Below, piece after piece: positions 10,756 through 22,600 of a stretch of 64,000 nucleotides of DNA. Numbering within the stretch: position 1 is the stretch's first letter; each line of letters opens with the position of its first letter. The translations under genes were made by a program, and so were the position numbers. The notes below the pieces were generated by a model. The model had not been told where the DNA came from. It saw only the letters and a list, made by a program, of their open reading frames with translations, and searched no databases. The stretch is from Suillus spraguei. Lineage: Eukaryota; Basidiomycota; Agaricomycetes; Boletales; Suillaceae. The stretch lies in assembly GCA_016800925.1 (NCBI GenBank), contig JABCPU010000253.1, positions 1-64,000 of the forward strand. Reading direction: 5' to 3'.

Positions 10756-13129
10756 GATATCCAGATAATATTGGGCCTGTTTTTGGAATGACAGAGCAAT
10801 AGGACAAGTATTGTCTTCAAAACCTCTGATACCAATCGGAAACAAAGTGGGATACATGCCTGGTATGAGATCAGGATTATTGTATTCATTAATAGGATGA
10901 AAACCACAATGTATCACAAGGTCAGGAAGCAACGAATTTGCAGAAACAAGATTTCTAATTGCAGAAGCCATGAATGTATGACCATTGATGTTATCACATT
11001 CTGGATCAGAAATGCCTGCTTTCTCGAGCATCATCACACCACATTCCGGGGATTTGTCATCTGCTAAAAGATCAGCTGGATGTTCTTGAAATCCAGCAGT
11101 TTCCTCTTCAAAGACTCTTTTGACATCGAGCTCATTGTTTTCAACTACACGGTCAGATAGCCCAGGCAATACGCCATCAGCAGGGTAAAGCATTAGATTG
11201 TTTGGTTCAAGTAGGACATCAGAATATAAACAATTGTGATGCTTCAACCAGACAAGAAACGACCAATTTTTTTCGTTCCACACTCGAAACATAGGTCCCA
11301 TCTGATCAGGTTTGAATTTACCAGGACCAACAAAGATGATGCTGAGAAATCCGTTAATGTCTGCAGGAGTCCGAGGCAACACGGAAGCAGTCGATACTAC
11401 ATTCATATCATGAGCGCAAATGTTGCCATGAAAGACTTTTGGCTGCAATGGATCTGATGATTGGAATAAGCGTGTGACATGAGCAGTGATACTATATATT
11501 GCACATATTTTCTCTTCGACCCAAGTAAGATCTTCGAAATATTTCGGAAACTCACCACGATACAAGTTGTTGGCGAGGGCAAAACGAGAAACACGATTAT
11601 CCTTCGATAAAGCAGTAAAACAATCAGCACAGACGTTCATTGTAGTCGAGTCAGGAGAATCTTCAATGATACCTGCCTTATCAAGCATTATACCATTGAG
11701 TTTAATATTCTTGAATATGAAAGCTGCAGAAACACACTGCACAATACACTTTCGAATGATGAAAGCATCTGTAATATGAAGAATGTCCAAACTTATCGGC
11801 GAAGATGCACCGGGAATGGAAGAAAAAATAACCGCATTGGACTGGTGTTGTCTTCGAGAACAGATTGCGCATATAGGAGGATCAGTCCACTTCGAGCCTT
11901 CGTGATAACGATGCAAACAATCCAAGATAACCTCTTTCGAGACAGGCGCTAGCCATTCACCCCAACATACAGCATCCAGTTTTTGTGCTTCATTCGCCAA
12001 CTCGATCTTACGCTCGCATTGATTGATTTTTAGTTGGGCAGTTAGGGAAAGGATTGGTTGAGAAAACCGGTCTATTACAGTAGTTCTGTATTCCAGCAAC
12101 AAGATTTGCAGAATATATTGTTCATCCAATTGACTGCAAGGCTGAGATGTTGGAAGATAACAGAGTAAGATATCACATACCATGCTCGGACCAATATGCT
12201 GCAAAAAATTCACTCTATCTCGTATATGAAATGGCGAGACCATTGCAAGTCTTCTGACGTGAGCAGCTGATTATTGACGGACGCCCTTTCAAAGGTAGAC
12301 CACATATACAATCTGAAAGCACTTCAATTGTCAGCTTATGAAGCCTCTGAACCAACTCTGTAAGTGGAAGGACAGACCAATGGATTATTGGTACATTGAT
12401 GGGATCAAATACACAAACCTGCAGTGGTGGTGGACGACACAGAGCTGCAAAAACCTCCTTACCGTACAGATCACCGAAGTAGCTTGCCAAACGAGACACG
12501 AGCGATTGGCCACCTTTGCAGTCATCAGAAAGTAATGAATGTAATTGTTCTATGCTCGATCGCATCACTTGTAGTCGGGTACCAACAAAGTGAGATAGCA
12601 CTGTGCGCACACGGTCATTTTTTGATCTTCTGCGCGAAGATGATAGACGAGAAACACACTCCGCTAATTCATTATTCAACAGGGCCGTTAACTTCGACTC
12701 TTGAATTTCCTCACTATAGTAGAACCACGTCGGATAGACATCCAATCTAGAAGGCAGACACTTGTCGATAGAAAGAACTTCACGAGAAGAAAGCTTGTGC
12801 AATACAACACAATGTCAGTAACCTGCATCGGCAACTTCACTTAGTGCAATGGGACAGTGATACAAACACCGTCGTAGGAAACAACCATGGAAATTCAACC
12901 AACGGCACTTCAAGCAATGCAAAGGATGACTTTTAAGCAATGTTTTCAACCAGATGCAAAATGTTTCAGATGTTTCAAAAAACGCAAGATGATATTGTGG
13001 ATAATATAGAGCATCATAATAACGAGAATAGAGTTTCACATCGTGGGGCTCATTGCAAGGAGGACATTGTCCTTCATCAAGGACGCGAGTCAAACGACAA
13101 GGCGACTTCGTAAGAAAGACCATAAACAT
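10756..13129 (-). pseudogene. Helitron-helicase N-terminal remnant, cut by an LTR
   Basis: Minus-strand pieces: 13129-12815 (a Cys/His-rich start), 12802-12215 and 12243-10756. The long piece has the layout of the region found upstream of the replication-initiator and helicase domains in fungal Helitron proteins. It has a C-x2-C pair (ICAICSRR), another (VCADCF), an LTWVEEKICAIY-like block, an FVGPGKFKPDQMG block, and near its end NPDLIPGMYPTLFPIGIRGF followed by QKQAQYYLDI. The LTR-like element starts immediately after this motif. No Rep two-His motif or SF1 helicase motif occurs in the window, so only the front part is present. Frame changes near 12215-12243 and 12802-12815 are either introns or lesions. 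Assignment rests on motif memory, so moderate confidence. Confidence 0.55.
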
Positions 13130-13509
13130 GCATGAGCTATACGAAATTTCGAGTCGTGATGAAAGTAATACTCACATACGTATATCGAACTTCGTAGCAC
13201 TGGTTAACTGACACGGCACACAATAGAGTAAAGTCGTTATTGTTTAACAACGATGTAACCTAAGCTGACAGAAAAAAATTCCCACTGACTAAGAAGTTCT
13301 CACAATTATCCACTGCAAAATGGAAACCGACCGGGAATTGAGAAAATAGAAATTTTTCCCACTGACTAAGAAGTTCCCACAAGTGCGTTGGTAGAGAATT
13401 CGACATTTGCCAGAACCCTCTTCCACTAACGTGGAGTCGGGGATACTGTACGAGCATCATCTATTCAAGTACAGATGCGTACACCGCTATAAACTTCGAA
13501 ACAAAAAAA
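13130..13509. other. Spacer with a short direct repeat
   Basis: Spacer between the Helitron remnant and the HET gene. CCCACTGACTAAGAAGTTC occurs at about 13271 and again at about 13358, embedded in about 27 bp of near-identity. This is a short direct repeat about 87 bp apart. No gene seen. Confidence 0.6.
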
Positions 13510-13713
13510 CTACAATATTTCTATGGTCCTGATGTCCATCAAGTCACCAACAGAATGCACGTCGCTGACCTGTCCAACGATATCATGATCCGACGCAATC
13601 CTCTTGTATTCTCCACTGCGCTGCTGCGCTAGCAAAAATGCACTGAAAGGCTGCCCAAGGCGAATAAGCAACCGCAATGCTCGTGATTCTAGGTCAACCA
13701 CCTCCTGGTTCAC
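13510..13713 (-). pseudogene. Displaced C-terminal segment of the HET gene
   Basis: The minus-strand frame from 13713 to the TAG at 13510-13512 encodes NQEVVDLESRALRLLIRLGQ and then PFSAFLLAQQRSGEYKRIAS. From memory this resembles the normal ending of the WD40-TPR-HET family. It lies in a different frame from the upstream exon, which stops at 13710. No intron fits between them (the space is a few bases), so a one-base indel near 13713-13740 is the simplest reading. A protein stopping at 13710 would lose about 65 residues. Confidence 0.6.
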
Positions 13714-16700
13714 AGGATGATCACTGGACCAGCGTCTGACGGAGAAAGCAACATCTCATAATCATCGCTTTCCGTATCGTCTCCAAAGTCAGACGGTTCC
13801 ACAAAGTCAGGTAGCTCGAGGAGAGACCGATCCCAGGGACGAACAATCACGAACTTTTGCTGAGTGGGCCTTTTCGACCAGAACTGAACTAGGGTCTCTT
13901 CGGTGGTGATAAGCAGGTCACGAAGTCCGTCTGCCTTCACTCCATACGTGAAATGAGTTTCCAGGGCTGGACTGCGCAACCGTCTAACTTCCCTGACATT
14001 GAATGCAATACAAGGCAGATGCAGTCTCTGTGCTGCGAAGCGAGGGGCGCTCGTGTTCTGAAGCAGGGTATAAAGCTTCACAGCGAAATTCACAGCCACT
14101 GTTTTCTGCAACGAAGAAACTGACGACTGGATTTCATCTTCGGGTATGGGTGGTAGCTTGTATGGTGAAGCTTCATATGAAGTGATGGAAGCTGGTAGAC
14201 AGCTGTTGAACTCTGATGATTTTCCGACCCAATTGAGGCAAGTGATATCACCAGACCGAGCCACGATCTCCTGCAGGAGTCGCCCAAGAGCCTTGTCCTG
14301 CTTTTCGCCATAATCTACAGGTAGGCGGACGCCGAAGATGCCAAATAACGAGTATGCGATGTCTTCCTGGCGCGTTGTAGCGCGGTTTGACGCCCAATGA
14401 AGTTTCTCTCGGGCACCACTCATGCTGGGACAGAAGGGAACAACGGCTGTTTGGTCTATGCCCGTCGCTTCTTTTAGCTCCTGCATGATTATGATGGATT
14501 CCTTGTGGTTGGGAGTGCGATCATTAAGATAAAGAGTCCAATTGTTCTGATAAAAGAGAATGACTTTGGGAGCGGCGAATTCCTGAACTGTCCATCCGCG
14601 CGTGTTCCAAGCGCTCTTTGCCAGCGCTCCAGACTTTGACGAGGGCGGAACATCCGACAGGTAGACAATCGTGAGCGCGGAGTGGTGATACCAGATGAAC
14701 ATGGAGTTGACCGATTCTTGGAGTTCGACATTGTTGCTCTTGTCGATGCAGCATGTATCGCTCCATGCCCATTTACACCCCGCATCATGAGCAGTTTTGC
14801 AGAAGGACCGCAACTTCATCATGCCGCCAACTGGATCCAACTCTGAGTCATACACGCCCTTGCCCTGAATATCCTGTAGCAGCGGCTCCTTCCCTTCCCA
14901 CCTGTGCGATAGCATAGCATATTGGAAATATGACATCACCACTTCTTTGATGTGCTTCATGGGGAGTTCTACATGTGTGATTGCTGATGACACAAGCTCC
15001 TTACACTCTATGCTCATCTTGAAGGCGCTTATCTGTGCCTCTCGATCGCATAAGAGACCGGTAGTGGTGTCGATTACACGCAGCGGAACATTGTCGAGTT
15101 GGGTGTCAGTGACCCGTCGAATAACACGTTCTACTTCAGAGGGTGTGAGCTGCTGGCGTAGCACTGGAGAAAGAGTTAAACATGTTGACAAATGAATTAT
15201 CGGAGGCTTACTTCGCGTCTGAGTATCAGGAGCACCGTCCAATATGGAGGCCATGGTCTGGATGGTTTGGATCGCTTCATCGTAGTGTAGTGCACCATGA
15301 AGCGCTGCGTGCTTCAGATTGTATCCAAGACAAGACAAAGGGTAAAGTTCAATGACCTATGTATCGCCACAATGAGCATTAGTTATGAAATGATACATGC
15401 CTTCGCACCTTCTCTGCATCGATAAGTGCTTCCATCCATAGCTTTTTACCCAACTTCGCTTGACTACGATTTGCAAATACAGTGAGGGCGGTATCTCCAT
15501 TGGCATCACAGAGCGCGCTGCATTCTTTCTTGAAAGCTGAGTGAAATATGAGTAAGGCCTACACGACATCACGGACTCTGGACTTGCCGTTGGACCAATC
15601 AAGGCAACTGGCCTTCGCAGATTCGTCAATGGCGTCCATCATGTATTGGTATGCTTCGAAGGACTCATCAGGTTTACCTGCTGAAAGGAATGCCTGGCAT
15701 CGTTTCTGGTGTGCTGTGAGATACAAGGACTCGAAATCACAACCGAAGAGCTGAGCAAGAGACTCAGTTTGAAAAGAGTACATATTCATCGCCTTGACAT
15801 ACCACAGTCAAGTCCTCATATATTTGAGGCATGTATTTTGATGAGAAAGCACTTGAGTTGACAGCAGCGGTGAAGTGATCAGTGGCTTCGTCGTGACGAG
15901 CATCATCCAAGGCTTTGGTCCCGAGCTCAACACGTAGATATGTCTAATGTGCGGACGACAAAGATCAGCGGCGATGACTAAGTGTATTCGCACGACGCTT
16001 ACTTCTACGACACGACCTGCAAGAGCATTGGTAGTATTTGGACCAATAGCAGCGAGCTCTTTGATGAGCAGCATTGCTTCCTCATGTTGATCTGCATTGA
16101 AAAGGGCGATGGCCTGAAATACGGAATGAAGCAGGGAATATGTAGGGCGAGTTTGACCTACCTTGATCAAGAGAAGAAAATAACTGGTGACTGAATCTTG
16201 GTTCGTGAACAAGGATGCGACATCGAATGCTATCCTTGCCTCCCGGACGTATCCCTTTCCGCAGAGGGCGATGCCTCTGGAGATGTAGCCTGTTGATGAG
16301 GGCCGAATGCTGATGGACTGTATCACAGATGAAACTTATCCATTTGTAAGAGGTCACTGTGGGTCAGTATAGCTCACCTTGATCGCATCCTGAAGAGCAT
16401 GGTCCCAGTCGTGTTTTCTGGCCATAACGAATGAACGATTGGCATAGGAAATATAAGCGTTGGCATCGGTATTGATCTCTTGGGTGAGTAACTCTTCAGC
16501 GGTGTCCAGGTCCCCAGCAATGCATGCGTCACGGGATCCGGTGATATCCAGGATCTGCGGAAGGATGTTCAAATGGCATTATAAGAGTCAAGGAGGGAAA
16601 CTCGCCTGTGAATGAACACCCTTAGGTATTTCCCACTCTGAGATCTTATTATCATTACCGCCGCTCAGGATCTCTTTGCCGTCCACAGAGAATGTGACAC

Positions 16701-17541
16701 ATATCAGCATGGATGAATGCTGGAAGATAGCAATAGTTTGTCGATCTGAGAGCCGCCAGAGACGGACACGGTTGTCAAAAGATGCAGAGGCAACGAGGGA
16801 GCCAGCGGGATGAATGGCAATAGCGCGGACATTGCTGGTATGGCCTTTCCAGGGCTGACCGACCTGCTGCCAGGTCAATGGATCCCATTCTCGTATGGTA
16901 GGATCTTCTTTACCGCCTCCTGAGAGCAGGCGTGTACCATCGAGCGTCCACGCGAGTGACAAGTTCCATGCGGTGTGAGCCTTGAAAGATGTAACGCGTT
17001 CCCCTGTACTCGGATTATAGATTTGGATATTTTCGGCTGTTGCAACGGCAAGAAATTCACCAGACGGCGAATATCGAACTTGAATGCAGCGGACACGATT
17101 GTCACTCTGAACCAGTGGTTCTCCTTGCATCTGCCATGTTTTGGTACACCAAAACTTCACCGTACTGTCATGTGAACAAGTGGCCAGCACCGTACCATCC
17201 GGAGAAAAATCGAGTGAATCGGTCCCCCCCCCGGAATGGGCTTTGATGGGTCGGGTGAGGGTTTCACCATTTTCACCGTGCCAGGCAATGAGCTCTCCGT
17301 GTCCATCGCCGCTTGCTATTATTTGGCCATCTCGTGATACAGCCAATGCCCGCACCTGACCGCTATGCCCCTCCATCTTCTTCAACACAACACCTGTCTT
17401 CAAATCCCAAAGATGAAGTGTCCTGTCATCTGAACCCGTAACCATTCGTCGCCTACCAGGGAGCGCTGCGACTGCGCTTACGCACTGCTCGTGAGCTTTA
17501 AAAACTCGAAGGGGTGTGGTGCTTGGAATGAGCTGTGACAT
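13710..17541 (-). CDS. WD40-TPR-HET domain fusion protein
   Basis: Predicted 1140 residues from nine exons: 17541-16606, 16554-16378, 16317-16162, 16113-16003, 15943-15803, 15762-15588, 15536-15409, 15356-15212, 15163-13710. Two introns (16605-16555 and 15587-15537) need a GC donor. Residues about 1-310 are seven WD40 repeats (RTLHLWDLKTG, VKFWCTKTW, VRLWRLSDR and others), enough for one propeller. About 310-600 are TPR-like helices (YANRSFVMARKHDWDHALQD, AIALFNADQHEEAMLLIKEL). From about 690 comes a HET domain with its three signatures: AMLSHRWEGKEPL, WAWSDTCCIDKSNNVELQES and AWNTRGWTVQEF. HET domains act in heterokaryon incompatibility and can trigger cell death. WD40 and TPR usually serve as ligand or partner binding, so an allorecognition or innate-immunity-like role is inferred. 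No NACHT or NB-ARC P-loop is visible. After TGA at 13710-13712 family-like sequence continues in another frame to 13510, so the C-terminus may be frameshifted. The start ATG at 17541 is chosen because WD40 sequence begins soon after. Confidence 0.85.
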
Positions 17542-17699
17542 TTTACTGGAGAGTGATGGTGTTGAGCACGGGCTGAGGGATTGTGGGCGAAGCTGCAGAC
17601 GACAAATCACCACGTGACGCTAATCACACACATTTGTTGTCACCGTTGCGAAGACTAGGAAACCGTCCATGAGTGAATCTGTTCCGATAAAAAATCAAC

Positions 17700-18400
17700 T
17701 TTATCGTCAGCAGGTTTCGAACGTGCGCGCTGGTCCAAGAAGAACAGATTTCGACTCTGTTGTGGTAACAACCACCAGGCGGGCCGCCACCGCCAAGACT
17801 GGTCAAGATGTCCGCGTTGGACCTTCGAAGAATGTATCCATGAGTGAATATCAAGGGACGCCAACAAGACGTCCTGTGTCGCAGTAATGTTCCACTTCTT
17901 CTACATCATACTATCCTGTGAGCGCTCACTGATGTGGGCGTTATTGTGTACGCAAGAAGACAACATTCCATATATCCTCCCCATCATGATGTCCCTGAAA
18001 CCTGTACTTTGGAGCAAAAACGGCTGCTTCGAACCCGCGTTCAAAGATCGACTTAAATGAGGATCAGATTTCGAATCTGTTATGCTAACCACTTTGGCCA
18101 GGACCAAGTTGAGGTGAGTCTCGAGGAAACCATCCATGAGCGAATGGCTTGATTCAAGGTGTGATAGAAAAATATTATTATTCAGCAAGTTTCGAACTCG
18201 CGCAGTCTACAGATTTTGTTGACAAACTACTTTGGCCACTAGTTCGGTTATAACAAAAAACTGTTCCGTGAATAAAGGGTAAATTATTTGTGAACCTGTG
18301 CACTAGTTTGAGAGATGTTCCGAAGGAAAATTTATTTGATTTTGCTGCAGTGAGCAGGTTTGGAACTTGGGTTAGCGGTAAGACATCTCATGTTGGTTTA
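17700..18400 (-). repeat. Cluster of decayed tRNA-Ser-like copies
   Basis: Read on the minus strand, at least three segments look like serine tRNA: about 17776-17708, 18105-18021 and 18240-18181, with a weaker fourth near 18400-18349. The clearest has GGCCAAAGTGGTTAGCATAA (A-box and D-arm), an anticodon arm ACAGATTCGAAATCTG with CGA in the loop, a long variable region and GCGGGTTCGAAGC (B-box). Acceptor stems do not pair well, so functional tRNAs are unlikely. A shared leader CCATGAGTGAAT recurs at about 17667, 17837 and 18134. The layout fits a tRNA-derived SINE or a decayed tRNA array. Confidence 0.55.
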
Positions 18401-18627
18401 TGTAAGTGATGTAAGATACTTGTTCAAGGCGTGACAAATTACAAGAAAAAAGATTGTCGAACGCTGGGTTTCTAATAACCTGCTATTGTTACTAGTAGTT
18501 GGTCAGCGTAGCTTCAGCGCTCTTGAGTCGGTCCAAATTCTCTATTAATAGTACTTACACTCTACTAAATGTATGTCAAGTTGACCACAATCTCCCTCGA
18601 ATGGCAAATACATTTCGTTTCATAAAT

Positions 18628-18657
18628 CATATACATATACATATACATATACATAAC
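18628..18657. repeat. ATACAT microsatellite
   Basis: About five consecutive copies of the hexamer ATACAT, in the spacer downstream of the minus-strand ORF at 18721-19689. Confidence 0.85.
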
Positions 18658-18720
18658 ACACGACATACACGAGTAGGTGAACCAGCACCTCTTCACAAAT
18701 TAATATCCGTCCCCATAAAA

Positions 18721-19689
18721 TCACCGACCACCCTGCTGAGACCAATCAGCTCCTGTCTCCGGAACGATGCCCATTGGGTCACTTGTGTCAACGATGCGGC
18801 GGTAACGGCCACCTGCGCGTACATCGAGAGGACGACCCTGGGCCAATGCCATACGGATGTGCCATTGGAGTGTCTTCTCGGGACACAGCGCCTCGTCCAT
18901 GTCAAAATGCATGGGACGCATATACTCTGGACAGACTTCGCGGCAAACAGGCGTCAAGGGATAACGATTGATCATTTCACGAAGGACAGTTGGGTCCTGC
19001 TCCTGTAAAATCTCATCGTATTTGGAGTAAGGCCAGTAGGACTGTGGATAGGCTGGCACGGGAGTTGGTACAGCGAGACGAGATGGAACTTCCCGAATAT
19101 TTACGTGTGAGCTGTGAGCGGGGCGCGAGAGTACCGGATGTATGGAGCCGGTAGGAAGAGGGCGAGCGTGAGCGGGGGGAGGAAGGATGTTCGAACGACT
19201 AGTGCTTGACTTGGCGTGAATACGTTCTGCAAATCTGCCACTGCGAGTATGGTCGTCAGGGGTCTGCAGTAAATCGGGAGAAGCTTGATTAACAGTGGTT
19301 TCATGATGGCTCTGCTTTCTGCGGCGAATGGATGGGCAGGCTTGTTGACCATTTGCATTTGAATTGTGGATGGGCATTTGGGGCTTGAGATTCTTCGAGT
19401 TCAAAGAAAGTGCTCTGAAACCACTGCGAGGGAGGCCCTCGGTTGGTTCAGGGGAATGGGGAAACTTGGCCAGCAAGTCTGCGCGCGCGTCAGAGTTCGC
19501 GCGAGTCGGCCCATGATAGTAGGTGTGTTGCGACAGTTTGCCGTGATAGATCTCGAGCATTCCCGGAGCTTGCTCAACGTAAACGATGTCGGACTTCTTT
19601 AGGGAGGTTTTGCCACGGTATGCATGTTTGGAAGGATTGGCATAAGAAGGCTCGCGCATCCTCCCTTGTGAAGAGGATTCGTATGGCAT
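18721..19689 (-). CDS. Unrecognised protein, 322 residues, possible 5' exon
   Basis: Open from ATG 19689 to the stop at 18721. I do not recognise a domain. The N-terminal two thirds are Ser/Pro/Arg-rich and probably disordered. The last about 110 residues are more ordered, with aromatic and Cys-containing blocks (YPQSYWPYSKYDEILQEQDP, TPVCREVCPEYMRPMHFDMD) and a Trp-containing end. An upstream ATG at 19901 opens a 37-codon stretch ending at a GTGAGT donor (19790) with a TCAG acceptor at 19736-19733. However, that junction does not preserve the frame of the main ORF, so the ATG at 19689 is kept as start. The long open frame and composition change suggest a real gene. Confidence 0.5.
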   Translation of the reverse strand: MPYESSSQGRMREPSYANPSKHAYRGKTSLKKSDIVYVEQAPGMLEIYHGKLSQHTYYHGPTRANSDARADLLAKFPHSPEPTEGLPRSGFRALSLNSKNLKPQMPIHNSNANGQQACPSIRRRKQSHHETTVNQASPDLLQTPDDHTRSGRFAERIHAKSSTSRSNILPPPAHARPLPTGSIHPVLSRPAHSSHVNIREVPSRLAVPTPVPAYPQSYWPYSKYDEILQEQDPTVLREMINRYPLTPVCREVCPEYMRPMHFDMDEALCPEKTLQWHIRMALAQGRPLDVRAGGRYRRIVDTSDPMGIVPETGADWSQQGGR

Positions 19690-22600
19690 CGAATTGGAGT
19701 GCTTAAGTGATGTCGTCCGGTCGTCGTTGGACCTGAGGGGTATTGATTAATACAATGACAATGAATAGAACATGAAAACGGTCGACTCACTTTTGGAACA
19801 TTCTCTTGAACGAATTCATGGTTGATATAGGGGATACAATGGGATGTGAAGTTGCAATGAATATGAGGCGGTGGTGTGTCCGGTGTGTAGGGAATCTGCA
19901 TGTCAGTATATAAGGGTTGGGCTACTGTGGACGCACCACGGCATCCACAATTACAACCACAAGCAATTTCTCAATGTCCGAACATGATACAAGTGTGGAT
20001 GCTCTTGCGAATGCTCGATTGTCCACCTAGAGTCAAATAAGTGTTATCGACATTGCCCCATTTGCAATACAAAGGTAGAATATGCGACAACCAACTAATT
20101 ATGGGGTACAGTTGCCACAAGCTAGCCTGATGAATGCATTACGCATCCTCATCATAACTCGAACACGCAATAGAAATTACCTGAAATGACGCTGACTCAG
20201 ATATACGAGACACAAGAATGGGGCATGACGTGCACAGAGACGCTGAAAAGAACAGTTAGCATCCTCCTCGAACTGTCTCACTTGACAAGACCATTCAGCG
20301 TACCTTCAAGGTGCAGTACACCCGAAAGACTATTTTAGTCTGAGTTGCTCAACATCGATAAATATTAACTGGCTGCGTTCGGGTTGGCATCTCAGACAAT
20401 CTGACGGTGATGTAACGGTTGAGGAAATATTGATATTAATTCGAACGGAATTACACACATGATCACTATGGCCTCCGGTATGTATAGAGAATAGAGTCGA
20501 AACCAATCATAGCGCTGAAATATCTTTAGATCTTTCGTGTCTTGAAATGTCAAGGTACTCTAGCTCGCATGGGGAAGAGAGGATCGTCTGTTCCTAGCAG
20601 GCACGAAGTTGATAGTACAGTTACAGTTCCATGGTCAAATCTGAGACTCGGACTTACTTTATTCTAACAATTCGACTCACATATCCTCACGCGCGGTAAA
20701 ATTGCACGTCATTGCTGCCCCCCTTCCGGCATCTATTCACGTCACGCCTCCTTTGCACGCCGCAACCTGGGATTTCCCGCCTTCAAGGGCGACTCCGTGA
20801 ATACATTTTCCAGCGCCGAGTAGTTCACAAGAGCTTCCTGACAATATGTATGGTTTTGTAGCGTCATGTACGAAAAGCCCTGACAGGAACTATAGTCGCA
20901 GTCCGGAGCCGCAGAAGGCATCCCAGTGATGACAATGAACATGATGGTCTTCACTTTGGAAAGAAATCATAAACTTTACAAGTTGTCGTCAGTAGCAATG
21001 CGCCGGTCTGCAACACAGTATGCAGTGACTTGAAGGAGGATAGAAATGCATTCAAATGGCATGTAAGTAAGCTTTGCAAATTGCAATTATGTAAATGGCT
21101 GGCAAACATGTTTGTCTCTGTTAAGAATGAAAGCCATGTCAGGCGTCCTTTTGGCATTGCCATGATATTGCTTGATCATCATGAAATATAACGAAGATTA
21201 CTAATGAACAATGATCCTCGTCGTATTCCAAGTTGATCCCGCCGAGCCCAATCTTACGCAGGTTTATGGCTCACCTCTAAGTAAATAAGGAGCTTATCGT
21301 ACTAGGTGACTATGTACTATCAGCACCTTGAAAATTCACAAGGCAATTCAGGCATGTCGTTTGTGCTGGTCATGGATAATGATGCCATTTAGTCGTTTAG
21401 GCGTGAGCTCAAGTAGAAAATCTATAGATGAGCCATTTGAGAAAAGACTGTTTCTAATCATTATCAATTTTCATTGCCCACGACGTTTTACATAAAGTGT
21501 CACTTGATCCGGATCCTACACCACAGTAGGCGGAAAGCACAAAGTTCACTATTCGATCTTTAATTCTACCCCATGCGCATGCGCTCAACCCGAGCGATGT
21601 GGAAGAGTAACAGACTCACTAAACACGGTGTCTGACGGTTGATAGCCGCTGCATCATGATCAGTCAGTTCACCGGCAGGGTACTGATGCCACGATGAGCT
21701 AGCCGCCGAAAGCCTGAACCACTCATAGAATACGAGGTTTGCACCGCGGGTCCACATCTGGCGATGCGAGAAGATTTCGATGACGTCCCATAGTACTAGG
21801 CCATTGCAGGTTCGTCCGAGTGCAGATGCTCGTCCCTTGCTCCCAAGTTTCAGCCTGACTGGGAGCAACGCAAGAAAATTGCGATGACGCCCGCCCCATA
21901 CTAGGACATTGCAGCTTCATCCGAGTGCAGACGAGGCTTGTCCCTTGTTCCCAAGTGTCAGCCTGACTCGGAGCGATTGAGCGAGGTCTCTGGAGATGTC
22001 TTCGGTGCTAAGCAGGTCAGCGTTGCCATAAAGGCGGTGATTAGGAGACAAGGAAAGAATGTTAAGCATAGAGTGAGTTCTCTTGTGTAACAAGCAAGTT
22101 TATGAGCATCTAAAACATTATGCAAAGTAGTAAACTCGAGGCGCGCTTGGCTAGCACTAGGCTTGAGCTTAGCCTGTGAAACGAATAAACACCTTACCGG
22201 ACAACTTATGCGAACAAGAGCGGATAGCTATAGGACTTGTTCGATGCTAAAATTAACATTGACTGGCTTTATAGTCGGTATCTCCCGTTGGTGATTGGAA
22301 AGCTGTGTGGCATTAGAAAATTTCTCGTCAGTCTATTCCTGCATGCATAGTCGCAAAGCTATCATGTGAGCTAGAATCTCAAGTGAACCAAGATGAACCT
22401 GTGGACTCACCGTGGTTTTGCCAGTTAACGTATCTGGCCTGAGCTCAGACTCCGACCGTGGCTTTCCCGACAAGGGTACAGAAGCCCACTGTAACACCTG
22501 ACCAGATGATGCGAGGCTATACTCATAGGATACGAAGTGTCACGCACTTGTCATGCGGACGACGCCTTATCATAGGTTCATTTGACAGCTCGCTCCGACT

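Noticed and set aside
17700..18240. Functional tRNA-Ser genes
   Set aside because: Acceptor stems do not pair and T-arms are altered; copies look decayed.
21778..22040. 5S rRNA-like segment
   Set aside because: GC content and length are suggestive but the internal control boxes of 5S rRNA are not seen; it is a two-copy tandem repeat.
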